From NCBI GenBank assembly GCA_045807125.1, contig JBJMHZ010000054.1, positions 1 through 64,000 of the forward strand: a DNA stretch of 64,000 bases, in the 5' to 3' direction. Of this stretch, positions 45,013 through 52,367 are shown in pieces; the first letter of the stretch is position 1, and every line of letters starts with the position of its first letter. The translations under genes and the position numbers were made by a program. This DNA comes from JBJMHZ01 sp045807125 (GTDB lineage: Bacteria > Actinomycetota > Actinomycetes > JAWWOL01). The notes below the pieces were generated by a model. That model worked only from the letters and a program-made list of their open reading frames with translations. It was not told the origin of the DNA and made no database searches.

Positions 45013-45609
45013 GTGGACCTGGTTCTCGACGGTTCGATCGCCGGCTTCGGCACGGCGAGCGGGCACCGCTTCGTGATCGGGCGCTGGACGACGTCGCCGT
45101 ACGGCCCGCTCGCCGACGTCATGCACGAGGACCCCGCCGGGCACCGGACCCTGCTGGCGCCCACCGCCGAGCTAGCCGAGCTTGCGGCCGCGACCTACCG
45201 GTTCGACGAGGTGCGGGTCGTCCCGGTCGAGGCCGCGGGCGCGGGCGTGGTGGCCGGCGAGCTCGTGCTGCGCATCGTCGTCGGGCGGCGGACGGCCGTC
45301 GGCTGGCTGCTGCGAGCCGTCCCGCGGCCACTGGCCCACTCGCTCGCGTGGGTCGGCCTGCTCGACCGGGTGGCCGGGGTGCTGCTGCCGGGCGTGCGGA
45401 CCAGGGGAAGCGCCGGTCAGGGCCGCGAGGAGTGGTACGCGGCCACCGACAACCGGCGCATCGTCGCCGCGACGGCATCGCTCGGCGGCGAGGACCTCGG
45501 GGCGCTCGCCGACGTCGACCCGCCGGTGCGGTTCGGCTTCGGGTCGGTGCCCCGCCGGCCGTCGTGGACGCGGGTGAGGACGACCGTGCGGGTCAGCTCT
45601 CCCGCTTGA
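45013..45609 (+). CDS. uncharacterised protein, polyketide-cyclase/DUF-like alpha/beta
   Basis: This is a 198-residue protein of strand-rich N-terminal half (FVIGRWTTSPYGPLADVMHEDPAGHRTLLAP, then VRVVPVEAAGAGVVAGELVLRIVVGRR) and a helical middle. No named domain is recognised, although the layout is common among actinobacterial hypothetical proteins. GTG 45013 sits 6 nt after TAGGCC and lacks a Shine-Dalgarno sequence, so it is probably leaderless. Its 3' end overlaps the convergent sepH by 17 nt. The mobile element has inserted about 70 bp upstream of it. Confidence 0.65.
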   Translation: MDLVLDGSIAGFGTASGHRFVIGRWTTSPYGPLADVMHEDPAGHRTLLAPTAELAELAAATYRFDEVRVVPVEAAGAGVVAGELVLRIVVGRRTAVGWLLRAVPRPLAHSLAWVGLLDRVAGVLLPGVRTRGSAGQGREEWYAATDNRRIVAATASLGGEDLGALADVDPPVRFGFGSVPRRPSWTRVRTTVRVSSPA

Positions 45610-46552
45610 CGCCGAACAGGATGTCGTCCCAGCTCGGCACCGCGGCCCGCCGGCCGCTCCCGCGGCCGGCCTCCTTCGGCTGCCGGGCCGCGCGCCGGCC
45701 GCCACCCTCGGCCGCCGCCTCGCGGGGGTCGAGCTCGCGGACGTCGATCGCCGTCTGGACTGCGGCACCGGCACCGGCGTCGGTGCCTTCGTTGGCCTCG
45801 GTGGCGCCGACCTCGTCCGGCGTGGCGGGCGCGTCGTCCTCGGCGCGCGCGCCGAGGGAGGGCACCGGGTCGCCGGGGTCGGCCAGCGGAGCGGTCGCTG
45901 CCGGGGCAGCGGCCGGTGCCACCATCCGCAGCCCGACCAGCGCGGCCGGCGGCTCGGGAGCCGCCTCGGCCGCCGCGGAGCCCGAGGTCGACAGCGTCCG
46001 GGCCGCGGCGCCGTAGGGCCGGAGCTGCCGGCGGCCGGGGTGCCAGGTCCACTCGGCGGTCTGCCGGGCGCCATCGGCGAGGTAGCTCACCTGCACGATC
46101 CAGGTGCCGTCGTCGCGCCGCCAGGAGTCCCACTCGACGTCGTCCGGCCGCACGCCCTCGGCCTCGAGCCGGCCGCCGACGATCTCGTCGAGCGAGCCCG
46201 GCTCGCCGTCGCCGCCGGACCAGCCGACGCGCGCGGCCCGCGCCTCGTCGGCGACATGGGTGCGCTCGGCCAGCACCGGCCCGGCGAACCGCTCGATCTT
46301 GGCGGCCGGCACGCCCGCCGCCCTGGCGAGGGCCTCCGGGGCCTCGCCGGCCCGGATCCGGCTCTGGATCTCGCGCGGCGTCAGCGGCTCGTCGGCCGGT
46401 GGCTCCGGCCGGGTGGTCCTGACCGGTCCGGCGAGCGCGTCGCGCAGCTCGTCGGTGAGCGGCAGCAGGAACTCCTCGTCGTCGAGCTCGGGCGCGCGCA
46501 GGATCACGTGATCGCCGTCGTCGTGCACCGAGACGAACCGGAGCTCCAACAT
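45593..46552 (-). CDS. sepH: septation protein SepH
   Basis: This is a 319-residue actinobacterial cell-division protein. SepH binds and bundles FtsZ and promotes septum assembly. The N-terminal DUF3071 domain (about 1-170) begins MLELRFVSVHDDGDHVILR and includes the HTH-like segment LTPREIQSRIRAGEAPEALARAAGVP. The Ala/Pro/Glu-rich linker is disordered, and the conserved C-terminal tail SWDDILFGVKRES is present. ATG 46552 has GGAGG near it. Typical family length is 300-350 residues. Confidence 0.9.
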   Translation of the reverse strand: MLELRFVSVHDDGDHVILRAPELDDEEFLLPLTDELRDALAGPVRTTRPEPPADEPLTPREIQSRIRAGEAPEALARAAGVPAAKIERFAGPVLAERTHVADEARAARVGWSGGDGEPGSLDEIVGGRLEAEGVRPDDVEWDSWRRDDGTWIVQVSYLADGARQTAEWTWHPGRRQLRPYGAAARTLSTSGSAAAEAAPEPPAALVGLRMVAPAAAPAATAPLADPGDPVPSLGARAEDDAPATPDEVGATEANEGTDAGAGAAVQTAIDVRELDPREAAAEGGGRRAARQPKEAGRGSGRRAAVPSWDDILFGVKRES

Positions 46553-46756
46553 GCGGGGCCTCCTCCGAGCAGCATGCGTGGGTCCACCGTACGTGGCACC
46601 GACCCGGCGCCCGGCGAGCCACGCCGCCCGCCGCCGTGCCCCGGCCGGCTCCCCGCTCATCGACCGGCTCCCCGCCCAGCGGGGCGGTGCTCCTGCGGGC
46701 CCGCGCGGTGCCGTAGGTTCAGGCAGCGACCGGGCAGCCGGAGGAACGGGAGCGCG

Positions 46757-47578
46757 ATGACCGACACGCCCGACGAGGTGCTGCGGCTGGCCGGGGTGAC
46801 CGTCGAGCGCGACGGCGCGACGCTGCTGCGCGACATCTACTGGCGGGTGCGGGCCGGTCAGCGCTGGGTCGTCGTGGGGGCCAACGGGGCGGGGAAGACC
46901 ACCCTGCTGCAGGTCGCCGCCGGCTCGCTGGTGCCGACGAGCGGCAGCGCGACCGTCCTCGGCGAGCCGCTCGACGCGACCGATCTCGACGAGCTCCAGA
47001 CGCGGGTCGGCTGGGCGAGCGCGGCTCTCGCCGACCGGCTGCCACCTGGTGAGCGGGTGCTCGACGTGGTGGTGACCGCCGCCCACGCCGCCGTGACGCG
47101 GGCGGCCGTACCGGGCGGCCTCGCCCTGGACTCCTATGACAGCTACGACGAGCAGCGGGCGCTCGAGCTGCTGGCTCAGCTCGGCTGCCGGGCGCTCGCC
47201 GGCCGCCGCTTCGGCACCTTGTCCGAGGGCGAGCGCAAGCGGGTGCAGATCGCCCGCTCGCTGATGACCGATCCCGAGCTGCTGCTGCTCGACGAGCCGG
47301 CGGCCGGGCTGGACCTCGGTGCCAGGGAGGCCCTGCTGCGCCGGCTCACCCGCCTGGCCCGCGACCCGGGGGCGCCGACGACCGTCCTCGTCACCCACCA
47401 CGTGGAGGAGGTGCCGGCCGGCTTCACCCACGCGCTGCTGCTGCGGCGTGGCCAGGTGGTCGCGGCCGGCGAGCTGGCTGGCGTGCTGACCGGCCCGCTG
47501 CTTTCGGCGACCTTCGGCCTGCCGCTGCTGGTCGAGGCCCGCGACGGCCGTTACGCCGCCCGGCTGCCACCGGCCTGA
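46757..47578 (+). CDS. stand-alone ABC transporter ATP-binding protein
   Basis: This is a 273-residue ABC ATPase: Walker A GANGAGKTTLL (about 39-49), signature LSEGERKRVQIARSL, Walker B LLLLDEPAAGLD, and the switch His in LVTHHVEEVP. No permease lies next to it. The layout with VEEVPAGFTHALLLRRGQVVAAG resembles the ModF/YfeB-like soluble ATPase group. It may therefore work with a distant permease or in a cytosolic role. ATG 46757 follows GGAGGAACGGGAG, and a TAGGTT box lies about 40 bp upstream. Confidence 0.85.
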   Translation: MTDTPDEVLRLAGVTVERDGATLLRDIYWRVRAGQRWVVVGANGAGKTTLLQVAAGSLVPTSGSATVLGEPLDATDLDELQTRVGWASAALADRLPPGERVLDVVVTAAHAAVTRAAVPGGLALDSYDSYDEQRALELLAQLGCRALAGRRFGTLSEGERKRVQIARSLMTDPELLLLDEPAAGLDLGAREALLRRLTRLARDPGAPTTVLVTHHVEEVPAGFTHALLLRRGQVVAAGELAGVLTGPLLSATFGLPLLVEARDGRYAARLPPA

Positions 47579-47634
47579 CGCCCGAGGGAACGGCGCGGGG
47601 AGCAGGGGAGCAGGGCCGGCCCGGCCCGGCCGGC

Positions 47635-48318
47635 TCAGTCGGTCCACGACGCGCCGATGACCACGACGGAGCCGGCGTCGGTGCGCACCGTCCACGCGAG
47701 GGCCTCGCCCCAGCCGTCGGCGTCGTCGAAGTAGGTGGACCAGTTGCCGACGAAGCGGTAGGCCTCCACGTCGTCACCGGCTCCCGCGAGCAACTGCTCG
47801 ACGGCGGCGGCGAGGACGCGGTCGGGCGCCGCCGCGGCGGCGAGGACGTCGGCGAGCCCCCACACCGCGCCGGCATGGTCGGGCACCAGCCAGCGGTCGG
47901 CATCGCCGCCCCTCGCCCGGTAAGGGCCGCTGGCCTTCGGGGACCGCTCGTCGGTCACGGTGGCCCGGTCGTCGGGGCCGAGCAGCTCGGCGAACCGCCT
48001 GCCGCTGGCGTGCAGCAATCGCCCCGAGCCCGGGTCGAGGCGCCGCCCCAGCAGGTCGGCGGGGGAGAGCCGGCAGCCGAGGAGGCGGCGCAGGTCGGGT
48101 GGCGCGTCATCGGGCCGCCCCCGCTCCGCGGCGAACCGGGCGACCGCGGCGGCCGCGGCAGCCCGGTGCGCGACGTCGGGCGGATCGGTCACCGGCGCGG
48201 CCATCAGCAGGACGTCGAGCGGGACATGGCTGTCGCGCATGGCCTGCACGGCGGCGGCCTGCGCGGCGGTGAGGGCCGCGGGTGCGACCGCAGGGACCTC
48301 GGTCAGTGGGCGAAGCAT
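47635..48318 (-). CDS. probable immunity protein of the adjacent RNase A-like toxin
   Basis: This is a 227-residue acidic protein without a recognised domain. The first half is helical (a long Ala-rich segment, residues 10-75). The second has LHASGRRFAELLGPDD and an end of alternating strands (EALAWTVRTDAGSVVVIGASW). ATG 48318 follows GAGGAG inside the last codons of the toxin gene, overlapping it by 16 nt. That is the usual coupling of toxin and immunity genes. The immunity role rests on this position and is unproven; a chaperone or adaptor is an alternative. Confidence 0.6.
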   Translation of the reverse strand: MLRPLTEVPAVAPAALTAAQAAAVQAMRDSHVPLDVLLMAAPVTDPPDVAHRAAAAAAVARFAAERGRPDDAPPDLRRLLGCRLSPADLLGRRLDPGSGRLLHASGRRFAELLGPDDRATVTDERSPKASGPYRARGGDADRWLVPDHAGAVWGLADVLAAAAAPDRVLAAAVEQLLAGAGDDVEAYRFVGNWSTYFDDADGWGEALAWTVRTDAGSVVVIGASWTD

Positions 48319-49685
48319 TGCTCCTCCTCGGGCAGGTCGAGCCGGTCGAGGTAGACGGTCACGATCAGCAGCCGGCCGCCCTGCTGGCGGGCCTTGAGGC
48401 AGACGATGTGGGACAGCTCGCGCCGGCCGTCGGCGCGGACCACGTGCCCGACCGGCTGCTCGAGCTCGACCCGCAGGAAGTAGCGCCGGCCGGACGGCCC
48501 GGCGAGGTAGCGGCGCAGGCCCTCCTCGTCGGCGCGGATCGCGGCGGTGACCGCGCTCTCGGCGCTCTCCACGTCGAAGAAGCTGGACGCGGCGACGAGC
48601 CCGTCGCGCCGGATGCGCGCCCGCAGCCAGCCGGGCGACTTGCCGACGTGGCGGGCGAGGGTGTGACCGTTGTGCCAACCGGCCTCGTGCCGGTACAGGT
48701 CGACCTCCTCCTCGACGATCTCGGGCAGCGTCTGGCCGCGCTTGGCCCTCACCGCGATCCGGTGCAGCCACCCGCCGAGCCCGCCGGACGTCGTGCGAAC
48801 GGCGGCCCCGCCGAGGCCGCTCACCAGCAGCCCGCCGGGATCGAGGCGGCCGCGCTCGAGCAGCTGATCGGCCGCGGCCGCCCCGCCCTGCACCGCGCCG
48901 ACGGTCGCCGACTCCACCGCCGAGCGGCCGGCGGCCGGCAGGGCGCTGACCGCGTCGGCGGACCGGACCGCGCGCAGCGCCGCGCCGGTGCCGGCCGAGG
49001 TGGCGGCGGTGAGCGCGAACGCCTCCAGCAGCCGGTCGGCCCGCAGCCGGTGGGCGCCGAGCTCGTCGAGCGCCGTGACGCCGGCACCGGCCAGGCCCTG
49101 GACGAGGTGCGGTGCGAGCGCGGCTGCGAGCGGGCGCAGCCCGGCGAACAGCTCGCCGCAGCGCAGCAGCGCGCCCGTGGCGCCCGCCTCGGCGACGCCG
49201 GCCGCGGCCGCCGCCGCCTCGGTGCCGGCCAGCGCCGCGCCCACCTCGACCGCCGCCAGGGAGCCGACCGGCGCGAGCGCACCGACGGTGACCACGACGA
49301 CGGCGCCCGTCACGGCCACCAGCCCCCCGACGGCGAGCAGCCGCCCGATGGACCGGTGGTGATGGTGCTGGGCGCGCTCCAGCTCCTGCGCGAAGCGGTC
49401 GAGCCGGCCGGCCGTCTCGCGCAGGCCGGTGACCACCAGCGCGGCGTTGACCGACAGCGCTGCACTGGCCGTCGCCCGGCCGGCGCTGCCGCTGCCGCGC
49501 CACCGGTCGCCGAGCCCGTCCAGCTCCCCGACGGCACGCCGGCCACCGGCGTCGACGTCGTCGGCCAGCGAGCGGCACGCCGCGGCGATGGCGCGCGCCG
49601 CGGCCGGGTCGCCTCGCGGCCGCGCCGGCACGGTGACCGGTCGCGGGAAGGCCGGCGGCGGGACGGCGCCGGTCGGGACGCTCAC
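48303..49685 (-). CDS. secreted polymorphic toxin: WxG N-terminus, C-terminal CdiA-like RNase A domain
   Basis: This is a 460-residue protein. Residues about 25-110 are helical with a WRG (WxG) turn (LGDRWRGSGSAGRAT), as in type VII/ESX substrates. A hydrophobic stretch lies at about 115-140 and an Ala-rich spacer reaches to about 330. Residues 335-460 match the bacterial RNase A-like (CdiA-CT Yersinia kristensenii) toxin domain. H346 and R357 (spacing 11), then T443 and Y445 in VTVYL, reproduce the active-site spacing His175/Arg186/Thr276/Tyr278 of that toxin as I recall it. GTG 49685 overlaps the upstream EspC-like gene as GTGA. Confidence 0.75.
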   Translation of the reverse strand: MSVPTGAVPPPAFPRPVTVPARPRGDPAAARAIAAACRSLADDVDAGGRRAVGELDGLGDRWRGSGSAGRATASAALSVNAALVVTGLRETAGRLDRFAQELERAQHHHHRSIGRLLAVGGLVAVTGAVVVVTVGALAPVGSLAAVEVGAALAGTEAAAAAAGVAEAGATGALLRCGELFAGLRPLAAALAPHLVQGLAGAGVTALDELGAHRLRADRLLEAFALTAATSAGTGAALRAVRSADAVSALPAAGRSAVESATVGAVQGGAAAADQLLERGRLDPGGLLVSGLGGAAVRTTSGGLGGWLHRIAVRAKRGQTLPEIVEEEVDLYRHEAGWHNGHTLARHVGKSPGWLRARIRRDGLVAASSFFDVESAESAVTAAIRADEEGLRRYLAGPSGRRYFLRVELEQPVGHVVRADGRRELSHIVCLKARQQGGRLLIVTVYLDRLDLPEEEQCFAH

Positions 49686-49966
49686 CGCCGGCGGCGCAGC
49701 GCGCGGGCGTCGGTGACGGCATAGGCGGCCGCGATGCCGTGCAGTCCGTCGGCGGCGACGAGGTAGTCGTGCCGCAGGGTGGTGGCCGCGGCCCCGGCCG
49801 CGGTCAGTGCCTGCTCGGCGGCGGGCGCGGCGCGCGGCCCGAGGGCCGGCAGGTTGCGGGCCGCCGTGGCCTCGAACCGGTGCACCGACGCGCCGAGATC
49901 GGCCGCGAGGGCGCGCAGGGCCGCCGCTGCCGCATCGAGGTCGTCGGGTCGTACGAAGAGCTCCAT
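49682..49966 (-). CDS. EspC/WXG100-like type VII secretion partner
   Basis: This is a 94-residue helical protein with the EspC/DUF2580 pattern (ELFVRPDDLDAAAAALRALAADLGASVH, later AGAAATTLRHDYLVAADGLHGIAAAY): two amphipathic helices and a basic tail. Such proteins are exported by ESX systems, usually as partners of a larger neighbour. It is first in a three-gene operon with the toxin and its probable immunity gene, overlapping the toxin by 4 nt. No ESX core gene is in the window. Confidence 0.7.
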   Translation of the reverse strand: MELFVRPDDLDAAAAALRALAADLGASVHRFEATAARNLPALGPRAAPAAEQALTAAGAAATTLRHDYLVAADGLHGIAAAYAVTDARALRRRR

Positions 49967-50065
49967 CCGGTCCCCCCGGGGACGTGGTCCGCCTGGTCGA
50001 CCGTCACCTTGCCGCAGGGCGGTGACGGTCTGCAGGCGTCGTCCACAGGGGAGGACCGGGCGGGC

Positions 50066-50452
50066 TCAGCTCCTGATCGCAGCCTCCGCCCACTGCCGGA
50101 CGATGTCGCGCACGGACACGATGCCGACGACCTCGCCAGCGTCGAGGACCACGAGGTGCCGGAAGCCGCCGCGGGTCATCAGCGCGGCCGCCTCCTGGAG
50201 CGTCATGTCCGGCGACGCGAACACCAGGTCAGTGGTCAGGTGGTCGCCGACCTGCTCCTCGTTCGGGTCCTGGCCCGCGCCGACCGCGTGCAGGACGTCG
50301 CGCTCGGTGATGATGCCGAGGCCGTCGACGTCGCCGTCGTGGACGACGGCCGCGCCGACGCCGCGGGTCGACATCTGCCTGGCGGCCTCGCGCAGCGAGT
50401 GCGCCGGGCCCACCGTGAGGACCACGCCGCTCATGGCGTCGCGTACGAGCAT
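50066..50452 (-). CDS. tandem CBS-domain protein
   Basis: This is a 128-residue protein made of two CBS motifs (about 5-60 and 70-125): AMSGVVLTVGPAHSLREAARQM with GLGIITERDVLHAV, then LTTDLVFASPDMTLQEAAALM with VVGIVSVRDIVRQW. A CBS pair forms one Bateman module that binds adenine nucleotides and acts as an energy or stress sensor. ATG 50452 follows GAGGAGG. It is monocistronic, 91 bp downstream of the ABC exporter operon on the same strand. Confidence 0.85.
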   Translation of the reverse strand: MLVRDAMSGVVLTVGPAHSLREAARQMSTRGVGAAVVHDGDVDGLGIITERDVLHAVGAGQDPNEEQVGDHLTTDLVFASPDMTLQEAAALMTRGGFRHLVVLDAGEVVGIVSVRDIVRQWAEAAIRS

Positions 50453-50543
50453 GGTGCGCCTCCTCGAGGCCGCGGGACACAATCTTCCGGCCCCGGCGCC
50501 CCGGTGTGAAGCCCCAGGCCGGCCAGCTGCCCTTCAGGGCACG

Positions 50544-52367
50544 TCAGGCGAGCGATTCGCGCCAGGCCTGGTGAAGCGCGGCGTAGCGGCCGGTGCCGGT
50601 CAGCAGCTCGGCCGGGCTGCCGTCCTCGACCAGCTGGCCGTCGGTCATCACCAGCACGCGGTCGGCGATCTCCACCGTCGTCAGCCGGTGGGCGATGATC
50701 AGCGCGGTGCGGCGCTGGAGCACCGTGCGGAGGGCGCGCTGCACGGCCCGCTCCGAGGGCACGTCCAGCGACGAGGTCGCCTCGTCGAGGATGAGGACCG
50801 CCGGGTCGGCGAGGAACGCCCGGGCGAACGCGACGAGCTGGCGCTGCCCCGACGACAGCCGCCCGCCGCGCTTGCGCACCTCGGTGTCGTAGCCCTCGGG
50901 GAGCGCGGCGATGAACTCGTGCGCCCCGAGGGCGGCGGCCGCGCTCTCCACCTCCTCGCGGGTGGCTCCCGGCCGCCCGAGCGCGATGTTGTCGGCGATG
51001 GTTCCCGAGAAGAGGAAGTTCTCCTGGGTCACCATGACGACGGTGCGGCGCAGGTCGGCGTCGTCGATGTCGCGCAGGTCGACGCCGTCCAGCCGCACGG
51101 TGCCCGACAAGGGGTCGTAGAACCGGGCCAGCAGCCGCGCGACGGTGCTCTTGCCCGCGCCGGTGGCCCCGACGAGCGCGACGGTCTGCCCTGCCGGTAC
51201 GCGCAGGTCGAGCCCCGGCAGCACGATGCGCGACTCGCCGTAGCCGAAGCGGACGCTCTCGAAGGCGACGTCGCCCCTCGGCGCGGGCATCGCCACCGGG
51301 TGGGCCGGCGGCGGTACGGCGGCCTGCTCGTCGAGCACGCCGGACAGCTTCTCCAGCGCCGCGGCTGCCGACTGGAACGAGTTGTAGAACTGGCTCAGCT
51401 CGACCATCGGCTCGAAGAACTGCCGCAGGTACAGCAGGAACGCGGTGAGCACGCCGATCGTCATCTCGCCCTGCATCGCCCGCCAGCCGCCGTAGAGCAG
51501 GACGAGCGCGATCGTCAGATTGCCGAGCATCTTGACGGCCGGGCCGTAGATGCCGATGAGCATGAACGAGTCGGCCGTCGCCTTGCGGTAGCGGTCGTTG
51601 AGCTCGGCGAAGATCTGCTGGTTGCGCGGCTCGCGGCGGAACGCCTGCACCGCGCGGATGCCCGCCAGCGACTCCACGAAGTGCACGATCACCATCGCGA
51701 TGGCCTCGCGGGTGCGGCGGTAGGTCGCCTCCGAGCGGCGCCGGAACCACACCGTGAGCCAGATCAGCAGGGGGAACACGGCCAGGGTCGCGACCCCGAG
51801 CGGCCAGTCGAGCAGGACGATGACGACCGCGATCGTCACCACCGACAGGACCGCGGTGATGAGGCCGGTGAGCCCCTCGTCGAGCAGCTCGTTGATCGCG
51901 TCCATGTCCGACGTGAGGCGCGAGATGACGCGCCCCGAGGTGTAGCGCTCGTGGAACGACACCGACAGCCGCAGCACGTGGTCGAAGACCCGCCGCCGCA
52001 GCTCGAGCAGCATGGCCTGCCCGAGCGTGCCGACCATGCCGAGGAAGGCCCGCCGGCACGCGGCCTGCACGAGCGCCGCCACGACGACGAGGACGACCGC
52101 GGTCACGAGGACGGCGTGCCCGCGGCCGGCGCGCGCGTCGGCGATGCCACGGTCGATGCCCCATGCCACGAGGAACGGCTGCACCAGCATGGCCGCGTTC
52201 ATCAGCACGACGGTGAGCACCGCGACGACGATGCCCTTGCGGTGCGGCCGCGCCAGGGACGACAGCAGGCGGCGGGTACGGGCGCGGAGCAGCGCCGACA
52301 CGGGAGCGGTCAGCTCGTCGGCGTGGTCCTCGGCGGCGACGCCGCGCCAGGTGTCGAGCAGGGTCAT
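50544..52367 (-). CDS. ABC exporter half-transporter B (canonical ATPase site)
   Basis: This is a 607-residue half-transporter. Residues about 40-330 contain six transmembrane helices of the type I exporter fold. The C-terminal nucleotide-binding domain has Walker A GATGAGKST, signature LSSGQRQLVAFARA and Walker B VLILDEATSSLD with the catalytic Glu. ATG 52367 overlaps the partner's stop (ATGA), so the two are coupled and should form a heterodimer that expels drugs or lipids. It has a long cytosolic N-terminus of ~40 residues. Confidence 0.85.
   Translation of the reverse strand: MTLLDTWRGVAAEDHADELTAPVSALLRARTRRLLSSLARPHRKGIVVAVLTVVLMNAAMLVQPFLVAWGIDRGIADARAGRGHAVLVTAVVLVVVAALVQAACRRAFLGMVGTLGQAMLLELRRRVFDHVLRLSVSFHERYTSGRVISRLTSDMDAINELLDEGLTGLITAVLSVVTIAVVIVLLDWPLGVATLAVFPLLIWLTVWFRRRSEATYRRTREAIAMVIVHFVESLAGIRAVQAFRREPRNQQIFAELNDRYRKATADSFMLIGIYGPAVKMLGNLTIALVLLYGGWRAMQGEMTIGVLTAFLLYLRQFFEPMVELSQFYNSFQSAAAALEKLSGVLDEQAAVPPPAHPVAMPAPRGDVAFESVRFGYGESRIVLPGLDLRVPAGQTVALVGATGAGKSTVARLLARFYDPLSGTVRLDGVDLRDIDDADLRRTVVMVTQENFLFSGTIADNIALGRPGATREEVESAAAALGAHEFIAALPEGYDTEVRKRGGRLSSGQRQLVAFARAFLADPAVLILDEATSSLDVPSERAVQRALRTVLQRRTALIIAHRLTTVEIADRVLVMTDGQLVEDGSPAELLTGTGRYAALHQAWRESLA

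Noticed and set aside
47635..49966. Complete type VII secretion locus around the toxin
   Set aside because: Only an EspC-like partner and the toxin are seen. No EccB, EccC, EccD or mycosin gene exists in the window, so the secretion machine must be elsewhere if present.
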